From assembly GCA_046328505.1 (NCBI GenBank), contig JAXLWL010000005.1, forward strand, positions 496,001 through 560,000: 64,000 bases of DNA. The letters are read 5' to 3'. A model generated the notes under the pieces. The model did no database searches. It was not told the origin of the DNA and saw only the letters and a list, made by a program, of their open reading frames with translations. Of the stretch, positions 37,730-46,140 are shown one piece after another. Made by a program: the position numbers and the translations under genes. Position 1 is the first letter of the stretch; each line of letters starts with the position of its first letter. The DNA comes from JBDHWG01 sp046328505. Lineage in GTDB: Bacteria > Chloroflexota > Anaerolineae > Epilineales > JAHCIE01.

Positions 37730-39622
37730 ATGGCGACCCATCGCGAGTCAGACTGGACACCGGTACCCTGGACGCGGGTCACCCTCGACGGGGGCCTGTG
37801 GGGAGAGCGGCAGCGCGTCAATCGGGAGCGCACCCTTCCGGCGATCTACCGCCAGCTCAAGGACACCGGCCGAATCGACGCGTTCCGCCTCAACTGGCGG
37901 CCGGGTCAGCAGCCGGTGCCGCACCAGTTCTGGGACTCCGACGTCGCCAAGTGGCTCGAAGCCGCGGCATACAGCCTGGGAACCCACCCCGATCCGGCGC
38001 TGGCGGCGCTGGTAGACGAAACCGTCGCCCTGGTCGCCTCGGCGCAGCAGCCCGACGGCTATCTGAACACCCATTTCACGGCGGTAGAACCCTACAACCA
38101 ATGGACGAATCTGCGCGACATGCACGAACTGTACTGCGCGGGCCACCTGATCGAGGCCGCCGTCGCCCACTACGACGCGACCGGGAAGACGACGCTCCTC
38201 GCGCCGTTGCGCCGCTATGCCGACACGATCGGCGCGGTTTTTGGCCCGCAGCCCGGCCAGAAGCGCGGCTACTGCGGCCACGAGGAAATCGAGCTGGCGC
38301 TGGTCCGCCTGGCCCACGCGGCGAACGAGCCGCGCTACCTGCGCCTGGCGCAATACTTTGTCGACGAGCGCGGCCGGCGTCCGTACTACTTCGACAGCGA
38401 AGCGCTGGCGCGAGGCGAGGATCCGGCGGCGTTCTGGGCCGGAACCTATGCCTACAACCAGGCTCACATCCCTGTGCGCGAGCAGACCGAGGTCGTCGGC
38501 CACGCCGTGCGTGCCATGTACCTCTACTCAGCCATGGCCGACCTGGCGTTGGAGACGGGCGACGCGACCCTGGCCGTGGCCTGCCGTCGGTTGTGGACGC
38601 ACCTCACGTTGCGGCGTCTCTACATCACCGGCGGCATCGGGCCGTCGCGCGACAATGAAGGCTTCACCGCCGACTATGACCTGCCGAACGAGACCGCCTA
38701 CGCCGAGACGTGCGCCGCCATCGGCCTCGTCTTCTGGGCGCAACGCATGACGCGCCTGGAGCGCGATGCGCGGTACGCCGATGTCCTGGAGCAGGCGCTC
38801 TACAACGGCGTGCTCAGCGGCGTCTCCCTCGACGGCGAGACTTTCTTCTACGAGAACCCCCTCGCCAGCGACGGCCAGCACCTGCGCCAGCCGTGGTATA
38901 GCTGCGCGTGCTGCCCGCCGAATCTCGCCCGCGTCATCGCGTCGGTTGGCGGCTATGTCTACGCCCAGGGCGAGACGGATGCCGTCATTCATCTGTACGC
39001 CCACGGCGCCGGCCGTCTGTCCCTCGGCGGACAGACGCTCACGCTGCGCCAGGACACAGGCTACCCCTGGGACGGCTGCGTGTCGGTCCGCCTGGAGATG
39101 GACGCGCCGATGCCGTTCCGTCTCTGGCTGCGGCGGCCAGGCTGGGCGCGGGAGGCGACACTGCGCGTCAACGGCGCGGAGGTCGACGCGGACAGCGTGA
39201 CGGAGCGCGGGTACATGCGGCTGGAACAGACGTGGCGGCCGGGCGACGAGGTGATGGTGGAGTTTCCCATGCCGGTCGAGCGCGTCTACGCGCACCCCGA
39301 CATCGCGGCGGATGCCGGGCGGGTAGCGCTACGGCGCGGACCGCTGGTCTACTGCATCGAGGGTGAAGACAGTTCGGTTCCCCTGCATCGGCTGCGGCTG
39401 CCGCGGTCGGCGGAGCTATCGGCGGTGTATGACGAGGGGCTGCTCGGCGGCGTGGTCGCAGTGAGGGGCGAAGCGCTGGCCGCCGAGAGTGACGGCTGGG
39501 GCGAGGGGCTGTATCGCGCCGAGCCGCCGACTCTCCGTCCGACGCCGCTCACCGCCATCCCCTACTACGCGTGGGACAACCGAACGCCGAGCGAGATGGC
39601 GGTGTGGCTGGCGGAAGATTAG
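37730..39622 (+). CDS. GH127 family glycoside hydrolase (beta-L-arabinofuranosidase-like)
   Basis: This 630-residue cytoplasmic enzyme has an (alpha/alpha)6 barrel at about 20-420 and beta-sandwich domains after it. Family landmarks are FWDSDVAKWLEAAAY, QQPDGYLNTHFT, HELYCAGHLIEAAVAHY, GHEEIELALVRL, ITGGIGPSRDNEGFTADYDLPNETAYAETCA and the zinc/nucleophile cluster CACCPPNLARVIASVGGYVYA. GH127 enzymes use a zinc-bound Cys nucleophile with a Glu acid/base to release beta-L-arabinofuranose. No signal peptide is seen, so it acts on imported oligosaccharides. AGGAGG precedes the ATG. Substrate remains inferred. Confidence 0.9.
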   Translation: MATHRESDWTPVPWTRVTLDGGLWGERQRVNRERTLPAIYRQLKDTGRIDAFRLNWRPGQQPVPHQFWDSDVAKWLEAAAYSLGTHPDPALAALVDETVALVASAQQPDGYLNTHFTAVEPYNQWTNLRDMHELYCAGHLIEAAVAHYDATGKTTLLAPLRRYADTIGAVFGPQPGQKRGYCGHEEIELALVRLAHAANEPRYLRLAQYFVDERGRRPYYFDSEALARGEDPAAFWAGTYAYNQAHIPVREQTEVVGHAVRAMYLYSAMADLALETGDATLAVACRRLWTHLTLRRLYITGGIGPSRDNEGFTADYDLPNETAYAETCAAIGLVFWAQRMTRLERDARYADVLEQALYNGVLSGVSLDGETFFYENPLASDGQHLRQPWYSCACCPPNLARVIASVGGYVYAQGETDAVIHLYAHGAGRLSLGGQTLTLRQDTGYPWDGCVSVRLEMDAPMPFRLWLRRPGWAREATLRVNGAEVDADSVTERGYMRLEQTWRPGDEVMVEFPMPVERVYAHPDIAADAGRVALRRGPLVYCIEGEDSSVPLHRLRLPRSAELSAVYDEGLLGGVVAVRGEALAAESDGWGEGLYRAEPPTLRPTPLTAIPYYAWDNRTPSEMAVWLAED

Positions 39623-39694
39623 GTTCGGGTTATGGCGAACGAACGCGAAGCAATCCCGACCGCCGGGCGTGCCCCGCGGGGTTAGATCAGCGTG

Positions 39695-40681
39695 TTACAT
39701 AACGAAGTCGGGGCGGTCCTGGAGGATGGCTGGGGAGGTAGGGCGAAGCTCGCCGGTCAGGACGTCTTCGACCAGGGCGGCGTCGTTGAACCAGCTTGCC
39801 GGTGGGGTGTGGCCCCAGAAGGTTGATCGGCGCGGGTCGTTGATGCTCCACCGCTGCGGCGGCTGGTCTGGGTCGGACACCATGTAGTCGCCGGCGCAGA
39901 GCTCGATGCGGTTGCCATCCGGGTCGCGCAGGTAGAGGAACATGGCGCTGGTCAGGCCGTGGCGGCCCGGGCCGCGCTCGATGGCCTGCCCGTACCCTGC
40001 GGCGGCGAGAATGTCGCAGGTGCGGATGATGTCCATCTCCTCGCGCACGGTAAACCCGATATGGTGGAGACGCGGGCCGATGCCGCTCATCACGGCGATG
40101 TCGTGCACCGTCTGCTTGCGGCGCAGGTACGCCGACCACAGGCGCGCCTCGGGCCCATCGGTCTCGGTATACTCCGACAGCCAGAACCCCAGGTGGTCGT
40201 GGTACCAGGCATACGCGCCGCGCACGTCCGGCGCCTGCACGTTGAAGTGATCCAGGCGCATCACGCGCGCGCCGCGATAGAGGTCGTAGCGTTGCAGCAT
40301 CCGCTCGGCCGGCTCCATATAGTGGTAGAACTCCACAGGCAGGCCGGCCGGGTCCTGCACGCGCAGCGCCTCACCTTGCCCACGCTCCTCGCCAGCCTCC
40401 AGCCAACAGTGGGGGAGGCCGCGGCTAGCGTGCAAACGCCCTAGTTCGTCCAGGTCGGCGGGCGACGCGACATGAAATGCCAGGTGTCCCAGGCCGGGGC
40501 CGGCGGCGCGGCGCAGGATGAGTGAGTGATGCTCGTGCTCCTCGTAGCCGCGCAGGTAGATGCGCTCGCCGTCGCGTGCCGTCTCCACGAAGCCAAGAAT
40601 GTCGACATAGAAGGTCTGGGCGCGCCCCAGGTCCGTTACGCGCATCTCGGCATGGGCGGCGCGCACGATGTTCAGCGCCAT
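39695..40681 (-). CDS. hpaD: Homoprotocatechuate (3,4-dihydroxyphenylacetate) 2,3-dioxygenase
   Basis: This 328-residue type-I extradiol dioxygenase has two vicinal-oxygen-chelate domains. The metal ligands are visible in the second domain: His145 in MRLDHFNVQ, His206/207 in RLHHIGFTV and Glu260 in DGNRIELCAGDY. The C-terminal extension DPRRSTFWGHTPPASWFNDAA is typical of the Brevibacterium/Arthrobacter homoprotocatechuate enzymes. It cleaves the aromatic ring next to the diol in 4-hydroxyphenylacetate breakdown. The ATG at 40681 has GAGGAG. It follows the flavin reductase gene by 10 bp. The monooxygenase and later pathway enzymes are not in this window, so substrate is inferred from sequence alone. 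Confidence 0.85.
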   Translation of the reverse strand: MALNIVRAAHAEMRVTDLGRAQTFYVDILGFVETARDGERIYLRGYEEHEHHSLILRRAAGPGLGHLAFHVASPADLDELGRLHASRGLPHCWLEAGEERGQGEALRVQDPAGLPVEFYHYMEPAERMLQRYDLYRGARVMRLDHFNVQAPDVRGAYAWYHDHLGFWLSEYTETDGPEARLWSAYLRRKQTVHDIAVMSGIGPRLHHIGFTVREEMDIIRTCDILAAAGYGQAIERGPGRHGLTSAMFLYLRDPDGNRIELCAGDYMVSDPDQPPQRWSINDPRRSTFWGHTPPASWFNDAALVEDVLTGELRPTSPAILQDRPDFVM

Positions 40682-40691
40682 AGTCGTCTCC

Positions 40692-41288
40692 TCAACGGCG
40701 CGTGTCGTCGTACCACGGGTCGTAGTACATCGGGATGGGCGCGGTGTCGGCGTTCCCGTCCGCCGGTGGGCGCACAATGGCCTGGGCGAGCTGGCGGTAC
40801 TGCCCCGCGTAGAACAGCAGCGGCGAGCCGGGCACTTCGCCCTGGTACAGAGCGACAACCCGGCCGATGACGATCCAGTGGTCGCCGCCGTCGAGGATGT
40901 GCTCGACGGTGCAGGCCACCGAGGCGAGGCAGCCGTCCAGGCGTGGTGCGCCGACCCACGGCACGAAGCGAAAGGCGGGCGGCGCCATTCCCTTGCGCGC
41001 GCCACCGGCGAAGTAGCGCGAGAGTGGCTCCTGCTCGACGCGCAGGATGTTGACGGTGAATGTACCTGTGTCGCGGACAATGGGAAAGAGGTGAGCGCGC
41101 CTGTCGACGTTGAACAGAAGCAGCAGCGGGTCGAGAGAAAGAGACGTGACGGAGTTGGCCGTCATCCCGTGAGTTTCTTCTCCCTCCTGCGCGACGATAA
41201 CGGTGACGCCCGTAGCAAATTGGCCGATGACGCGGCGATAATGTTGGGCATCGGCGGGCGCGTCGTATGCGGCGGCTAGATCAGACAT
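40692..41288 (-). CDS. HpaC/RutF-like flavin reductase domain protein
   Basis: This 198-residue protein has the split-barrel flavin reductase fold: VIGQFATGVTVIVAQEGEETHGMTANSVTSLSLDPLLLLFNVDRRA, then FTVNILRVEQEPLSRYF and VEHILDGGDHWIVIGRVVALY. Such enzymes reduce FMN or FAD with NAD(P)H and pass it to a monooxygenase. Next to the dioxygenase it probably supports 4-hydroxyphenylacetate 3-hydroxylation, although the large monooxygenase subunit is absent here. It is the first gene of the pair, reading from the promoter at 41358-41384. Confidence 0.85.
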   Translation of the reverse strand: MSDLAAAYDAPADAQHYRRVIGQFATGVTVIVAQEGEETHGMTANSVTSLSLDPLLLLFNVDRRAHLFPIVRDTGTFTVNILRVEQEPLSRYFAGGARKGMAPPAFRFVPWVGAPRLDGCLASVACTVEHILDGGDHWIVIGRVVALYQGEVPGSPLLFYAGQYRQLAQAIVRPPADGNADTAPIPMYYDPWYDDTRR

Positions 41289-41357
41289 ATTTCTCTTTAG
41301 TGCCAGCCCGAAGCGCTCTTTACCCGAGCCTGCATCGGGTCTTTCCTTTCTCCATTT

Positions 41358-41384
41358 ATTATACTCTATTCTGAATAATGTCTA
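41358..41384 (-). promoter_or_regulatory. Promoter and palindrome upstream of the flavin reductase/dioxygenase pair
   Basis: On the minus strand TAGACA, a 15-bp spacer and TATAAT form a promoter. The perfect 11-bp palindrome TATTCTGAATA at 41367-41377 lies inside the spacer, where a repressor would block it. Confidence 0.5.
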
Positions 41385-41474
41385 TGATTGCGTTCGCCGT
41401 CCGCGCCTGCCCCATGGGCGTGTCGAGCAGCCCAAGCGGTTTGAGTCCACCCAGCGAGCGACAAGATAGCGACC

Positions 41475-42635
41475 ATGCAGCGAGCCAGACAACGTTGGGC
41501 GATGTTCGCCCTGTATGCCGCGGCCGTTGTCGTTTTCGGCGACATGTATCTGACGCAGCCGATTCTGCCGATTCTTTCGCAAGAGTTCGGCATTGCGCCC
41601 GCGACGGCGGGGCTGTCGGTCTCGGCCGTCGTGCTGCTCATCGCATTCGCCTCGCTCAGCTACGGCTCGTTGAGCGACAGCCTGGGCCGCAAGCCGGTCA
41701 TGGTCTGGAGCACGGCGCTGCTGACGATCCCGACGCTGCTGTGCGCTTTCGCGCCTACCTTCGGCATCCTTCTCATCTTCCGCGCGCTGCAAGGACTGTT
41801 CATCCCAGGGCTGACTGCCGTCGCCGTCGCCTACCTGGGCGATCTCGTCGACCACCGCGCGTTGGGCGGCGCGGTCGGCGGCTGGATTGCAGCGAACGTC
41901 GCGGGCGGGCTTGTCGGGCGCGTCGGCAGCGGCATCATCACCGATTTCTACGGGTGGCGGACCGCGTTCGCCGTCTTTGCCGCGTTGACCCTCGCTACTG
42001 CCATCGGGATGGCGTTCGCATTGCCGCGCGACGGACGGCACGCGCATGGCGACTGGCGCGCCGCGTATCGCGGGATGTTCTCTCTCCTGCGCTACCGTCG
42101 GCTTGTGGGCGCGTTCATCATCGGCGGCGCGCTGTTCTTCGGCTTCCTCGGCTTCTTCACCTACCTGCCGTACTACCTGACCGGCGCCCCGTTCTACCTG
42201 TCGCCGGCCATCGTGAGCCTGGCCTACCTGAGCTACCTGGCCGGCGTTGTCATCTCGCCCATCGCCGGCCGCCTCTCCACGCACGTCTCGCGGCGCTTGC
42301 TCATCGCCGTCGGCCTCGCCGTCGCCATGCTGGGGACCATCCTGACGCTCATCCCGGTCCTGACGGTTATCGTTGTGTGCCTGTTCGTGCTGTGCAGCGG
42401 CATGTTCACGGCTCAGGCGGTCACGCCCGCGTTCGTCAACATCAGCGCGCCCCACAGCAAGGGTGGCGCGGGCGCGCTGTACCTCGTGTTCTACTACGTC
42501 GGAGGGACGCTGGGCGGCGTCGTGCCCGGCCTCGCGTGGCAGAGCGTCGGGTGGATCGGCGTGACGAGCGTGTGCCTCAGCGCGTTCGCCGTCGCCCTCC
42601 TCGCCGATTGGCTACTGTGCGGCGAACGACTTTGA
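41475..42635 (+). CDS. MFS transporter (YnfM-like)
   Basis: This 386-residue protein has twelve predicted membrane helices. MFS landmarks include MYLTQPILPILSQEFGI in the first helix and its loop, and the loop 2-3 motif GSLSDSLGRKPVM. ALQGLFIPGLTAVAVAYLGDLV and a C-terminal repeat of the same layout follow. The sequence is closest in style to YnfM/arabinose-efflux type exporters. Substrate is not predictable. No ribosome site better than AGCGACC is seen before the ATG. It overlaps the promoter of the ROK regulator, so that regulator may control it in another strain context, but here the regulator is downstream. Confidence 0.88.
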   Translation: MQRARQRWAMFALYAAAVVVFGDMYLTQPILPILSQEFGIAPATAGLSVSAVVLLIAFASLSYGSLSDSLGRKPVMVWSTALLTIPTLLCAFAPTFGILLIFRALQGLFIPGLTAVAVAYLGDLVDHRALGGAVGGWIAANVAGGLVGRVGSGIITDFYGWRTAFAVFAALTLATAIGMAFALPRDGRHAHGDWRAAYRGMFSLLRYRRLVGAFIIGGALFFGFLGFFTYLPYYLTGAPFYLSPAIVSLAYLSYLAGVVISPIAGRLSTHVSRRLLIAVGLAVAMLGTILTLIPVLTVIVVCLFVLCSGMFTAQAVTPAFVNISAPHSKGGAGALYLVFYYVGGTLGGVVPGLAWQSVGWIGVTSVCLSAFAVALLADWLLCGERL

Positions 42636-42636
42636 C

Positions 42637-42692
42637 TTGACATCTGAAGTTGGCGCGGTATACTACTCCCAAGGTTTGTTTACCAAACAAAC
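42637..42692 (+). promoter_or_regulatory. ROK promoter and operator
   Basis: TTGACA, a 16-bp spacer and TATACT (42637-42664) are followed at +10 by the palindrome GTTTGTTTACCAAACAAAC (42674-42692), which has perfect 8-bp arms. This A/T-rich form is typical of ROK repressor sites and implies autorepression. The -35 overlaps the MFS stop region. Confidence 0.8.
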
Positions 42693-42711
42693 TAATGTCG
42701 AGGGGTCAACT

Positions 42712-43980
42712 TTGGATACACTGCGCAGTGTTGACCACGCCATGATGCGTGAAATGAATACCGCCCTCATCCTGGAGTGCCTGCACCAGCACGCGCCCCT
42801 GTCGCGCGCGCGATTGGCCGACATGACCGGGTTGAACAAGGCGACGGTGTCCAGCCTGGTGCGCGAGCTGCTCGAAGCGCAGTATATTCGCGAGAACGGC
42901 CTGAACACCGGCGACACGGGCCGGCCGTCTATCCAGCTCGAGCTGAACCCGGCGGCGGGCGCGATCATCGGCGCTGAAATTGGCGTGGACTTCATCTCAA
43001 TTCTGCTGACGGACTTCTCGGCGGGGGTGTTGTGGCGCCTCTACGAGCGCACGTCCCATCTCGACGGCCAGGACGCGATCCTCGAGCGCGTGGCGCGCGG
43101 ACTGGAGCAGGCGCGGGAAGCCGCGCAGCAGGCCGGGTTGCCGGTGTTGGGCGTCGGCCTGGGCGTGCCGGGCCTGGTGGACGTCGCTACGGGAACCCTT
43201 CTCTTCGCGCCCAACCTGGGCTGGACCGATGTGCCGCTGCGACAGGCTCTCGAAGCCCGCTTCGATTTCCCCATCTACGTCGATAATGAGGCCAACCTGG
43301 CCGCGCTTGGTGAGGCCTACTTCGGCGCGGCGGAGAATGTGCGCTACGTGCTCTACATTCACTCGAGTGTGGGATTGGGTGCGGGCGTGGTCCTCGACCG
43401 CCGCATTCTGTCCGGCACTGCCGGATTCGCCGGCGAAGTGGGCCACATGACCGTCGAGCCGGAGGGAGCACTATGCGCCTGCGGCAACCACGGCTGCTGG
43501 GAGACGGTCGCCAGCCAGCGAGCGCTTTTCGAGCGCATTCGCGCCGCGATCAACGCCGGCTGCGAGTCGTGGCTGATCGAGGCGACCGAGGGCCGGCTTG
43601 ACCAGATTACCATTCAGCTCGTCATCGCTGCCGCGCGACGGGGAGATGCTGTGGCCCTCGACGCGCTTGGCGAGACGGGGCACTACCTGGGCATCGGCCT
43701 GGCCGGACTGATTAACCTGCTCAACCCGGAATGTATCGTCTTTGGCGGGATGCTCAGCCTGGCCCACGAGTATTTGCTGCCGCCGATGAAAGCCGAGATC
43801 GAGCGCCGCGCTCTGCGCTGGTCGCGTGAGGGCGCGGATATCGTCATCGCCAAGTACGGGCCGGACGCCTGCGCCATTGGGGGCGTCGCCACCGTCTACC
43901 ACCGCGTGCTCAGCCGGCCCCTCGCCGCGCGCGAGCCGCGCAACGGCAAGTCGCGCCACGCCGACGCCTTCCGCTTCTAG
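42712..43980 (+). CDS. ROK-family transcriptional regulator (NagC/XylR type)
   Basis: This 422-residue repressor has an N-terminal winged helix (MNTALILECLHQHAPLSRARLADMTGLNKATVSSLVRELLEAQYI) and a C-terminal ROK/ASKHA domain. The domain carries the phosphate loop region GVGLGVPGLVD, the zinc site CACGNHGCWET with GHMTVEPEG, and VDNEANLAALGEAYFG. ROK repressors release DNA on binding a sugar or sugar phosphate. The start at TTG 42712 was chosen because GAGGGG precedes it; the longer in-frame reading would begin within the promoter. The nearby GH127 gene is the best candidate target, though no second operator copy was found at its promoter. It overlaps the convergent murI by four bases. Confidence 0.9.
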   Translation: MDTLRSVDHAMMREMNTALILECLHQHAPLSRARLADMTGLNKATVSSLVRELLEAQYIRENGLNTGDTGRPSIQLELNPAAGAIIGAEIGVDFISILLTDFSAGVLWRLYERTSHLDGQDAILERVARGLEQAREAAQQAGLPVLGVGLGVPGLVDVATGTLLFAPNLGWTDVPLRQALEARFDFPIYVDNEANLAALGEAYFGAAENVRYVLYIHSSVGLGAGVVLDRRILSGTAGFAGEVGHMTVEPEGALCACGNHGCWETVASQRALFERIRAAINAGCESWLIEATEGRLDQITIQLVIAAARRGDAVALDALGETGHYLGIGLAGLINLLNPECIVFGGMLSLAHEYLLPPMKAEIERRALRWSREGADIVIAKYGPDACAIGGVATVYHRVLSRPLAAREPRNGKSRHADAFRF

Positions 43981-44795
43981 TCCACCTGCCAACCATCCTT
44001 CTCCCACCGCACGCCGCGCGTTTCGCCGCTGTCTTTAACCAGGCGCGCGAGCACTGCCGCGAAGTGCGCCGGATCGCCGGACGTGAAGTAGTATCGCGTC
44101 CCCTCTGTGCCACTCGGCCGCAGCAGGCCGCCCTCGCTCAACACGCGCTCGACCTGCGCCGCGATGGCCGGGCTAGGCTCCACGATCACCAGCCGCCCGC
44201 CGCTGACGCGCTCGATGGTCGGCGCGAGGAAGGGGTAGTGGGTGCAGCCGAGCACGAGCGTGTCGACGCCGGCGTCGAGCAGCGGGTCGACGTAGCGCGC
44301 GACGGCGGCTTCCGCCACCGGCCCCTCGATATTCCCCGCCTCCACCAGCTCCACCAGCCCCTGGCCGACCTGGGTGTGGACCTCCGCGCCGTCGGCGAAG
44401 CGCTCGACGACATCCGCGTAGAGCCGCCCGCGGAATGTCCCCGCCGTGGCCAGGACGCCGACCTTGCGCGTCTGGCTGCGCGCCACCGCCGGCTTGACGG
44501 CGGGAACCATGCCGACGAAGGGGATGGGGTACGCCGCGCGCAGGGCTGTCAGCGCGGCTGCCGAGGCGGTGTTGCACGCGACGACGATGAGCTTCGCTCC
44601 CTGGCGCAACAGGAAGGCGGCGGCGGCGAGGCTCAGGCGCTCGATCTCCTCCTGCGGGCGATTGCCGTAGGGGACGTTAGCGCTGTCCGCGAAGTAGACC
44701 AGGTTCTCGGCCGGCAGGCGGCGTGCGATCTCGCGCAGCACTGAGACGCCGCCGATCCCCGAGTCGAACACCCCGATGGGGCGTGTATCCGACAT
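43977..44795 (-). CDS. murI: Glutamate racemase
   Basis: This 272-residue enzyme makes D-glutamate for peptidoglycan. IGVFDSGIGGVSVLREI at the N-terminus, the first catalytic Cys in VVACNTASAAAL and the second in LGCTHYPFLAP are all present. The ATG at 44795 follows AAGGACG; the 8-residue longer in-frame start is less likely. Its stop shares the CTAG with the stop of the convergent ROK gene. No other cell-wall gene is nearby. Confidence 0.95.
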   Translation of the reverse strand: MSDTRPIGVFDSGIGGVSVLREIARRLPAENLVYFADSANVPYGNRPQEEIERLSLAAAAFLLRQGAKLIVVACNTASAAALTALRAAYPIPFVGMVPAVKPAVARSQTRKVGVLATAGTFRGRLYADVVERFADGAEVHTQVGQGLVELVEAGNIEGPVAEAAVARYVDPLLDAGVDTLVLGCTHYPFLAPTIERVSGGRLVIVEPSPAIAAQVERVLSEGGLLRPSGTEGTRYYFTSGDPAHFAAVLARLVKDSGETRGVRWEKDGWQVD

Positions 44796-44813
44796 AACAG
44801 ACGTCCTTACCGA

Positions 44814-45185
44814 GGTCATTGCGAGCGCAGTCTACATGACCCTCGGGTCACCCGTAACCATGAAAATGTCATGCTGAGCGGAGCGAAGCATCCCGGCGCC
44901 GTTGGGGGCCCTTCGCTGCGCTCAGGGCGACAGCCGCGCTATTTTCATCTCAGCGAAGCAATCCCCGCCGTCGCATCAGACGCGCGAGACGACGAGTCTG
45001 GCTGTCGCCCTGAGATCACCATGCCGTGTTGCGGTACGCGCCACTACAAGAACACAGCCATGCCGTCATTGCGAGCAAAGCGAAGCAATCTCGCGCCCTT
45101 ATCAAAGGCGGTTTGCACCGCTACGGCATTGCTGTCATCCACCGCCAGATTGCTTCGTCGGGCTGTCGCCCTCCTCGCAATGACG
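44814..45185. repeat. GTCATTGCGAG dispersed-repeat block 1
   Basis: This noncoding stretch holds two elements. The first, 44814-44985, reads CATTGCGAGCGCAGTCTA...GTCATGCTGAGCGGAGCGAAGCATCC and is nearly duplicated at 52225-52398. The second, 45062-45184, starts GTCATTGCGAGCAAAGCGAAGCAATC and ends with the inverted AGATTGCTTCGTC...CTCCTCGCAATGAC. No credible gene is present. Confidence 0.8.
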
Positions 45186-45223
45186 CTGACATTGGATGCT
45201 TCGATCACGCTGACATGAGCAAA

Positions 45224-45253
45224 AGACCCGTTCCCAGCACGGGAAACGGGTCT
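45224..45253 (-). terminator. Intrinsic terminator of the amidotransferase gene
   Basis: AGACCCGTT-CCC...GGG-AACGGGTCT with one bulge, followed on the minus strand by TTTTGC. It lies after the stop at 45306. Confidence 0.8.
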
Positions 45254-45305
45254 CTCAGTTCTATCAACCAGACATGGCGACGGCGCCTTTGGATGGGCTA
45301 CGCAG

Positions 45306-46067
45306 CTACGCGGCCTGCTCCATCTTGGCGCGGCGCGCCTTCCACGCGCGGGCCTCGTCGACGAAGGCGGCGAACAACTGGCGCATACCCGCGTCCTCGA
45401 TGGCGAGGACTTCGGGGTGCCACTGCACACCGACGACGAAGGCGGCGCCGGGCTTCTCGATGCCCTCGACCAGCCCGTCCGGTGCGATGGCATTGGCGAT
45501 GAAGCCGGCGGCGACGTCCTTGACGGCCTGGTGGTGCAGGCTGTTGACCTGGACGCGGGCGCCGAGGATGTCGTGCAGCCGCGTGCCGGGCTTGACATCC
45601 ACGTGGTGCGCGCGGTAGTGGCGCGGGCGCTTCAGGTGCCAGTTGTGGGTAATCGGCGACGGGTGCATGCTCGGCACGTCCTGGTACAGCGTGCCGCCTG
45701 ACGTGACGTTGAGCATCTGGACGCCACGGCAGATGGCGAGGATAGGCTTGTCATCTTCCAGCGCCCACTGGGTCATGATGGTCTCTACCCGATCGCGCAG
45801 GACGTCCACATCCCACAGGTAGGGGTTCGGGGCCTCACCGTAGCGCGCCGGGTCGAGGTCGCCGCCGCCGGCGAGAAGCAGCCCGTCGAGCTGGTCGTAG
45901 AGCTGGCGCAGGATGGCCTTATTCTGCAAAAGAGGCAGAAGGATCGGCGCGCCGCCGACTTCCTCCAAAGCCCATGTGTAGCTCTGGCTCATCGCATAGC
46001 GCGGCGGAACCTTGTCCTCTTTCGACCGCTCGTTGTGGGTCGGGATGCCGATCAGAGGAAGAGACAT
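45306..46067 (-). CDS. Class-I glutamine amidotransferase, gamma-glutamyl-GABA hydrolase type (PuuD-like)
   Basis: This 253-residue peptidase-C26 protein has the nucleophile Cys in PILAICRGVQMLNV and the His-Glu pair in VQWHPEVLA, plus DGLLLAGGGDLDPARY and LGARVQVNSLHHQAV. It should hydrolyse gamma-glutamyl amides such as gamma-glutamyl-GABA in polyamine use. No other Puu gene is adjacent, so pathway membership is tentative. The ATG at 46067 follows AGGAG. It is monocistronic, with its own terminator. Confidence 0.88.
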   Translation of the reverse strand: MSLPLIGIPTHNERSKEDKVPPRYAMSQSYTWALEEVGGAPILLPLLQNKAILRQLYDQLDGLLLAGGGDLDPARYGEAPNPYLWDVDVLRDRVETIMTQWALEDDKPILAICRGVQMLNVTSGGTLYQDVPSMHPSPITHNWHLKRPRHYRAHHVDVKPGTRLHDILGARVQVNSLHHQAVKDVAAGFIANAIAPDGLVEGIEKPGAAFVVGVQWHPEVLAIEDAGMRQLFAAFVDEARAWKARRAKMEQAA

Positions 46068-46140
46068 AGTTGGTACTCCTAAATAGACACTACGGCGGTA
46101 CATGAAGTGCAGGATAGTATAGGACGACCGTGGGCGTTTG

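Noticed and set aside
45080..45215. Short ORFs in the repeat blocks at 45, 48 and 52 kb
   Set aside because: They consist of translated dispersed repeats (the SLRAKRSNLA-type pattern) with no ribosome site and no homology-like pattern.
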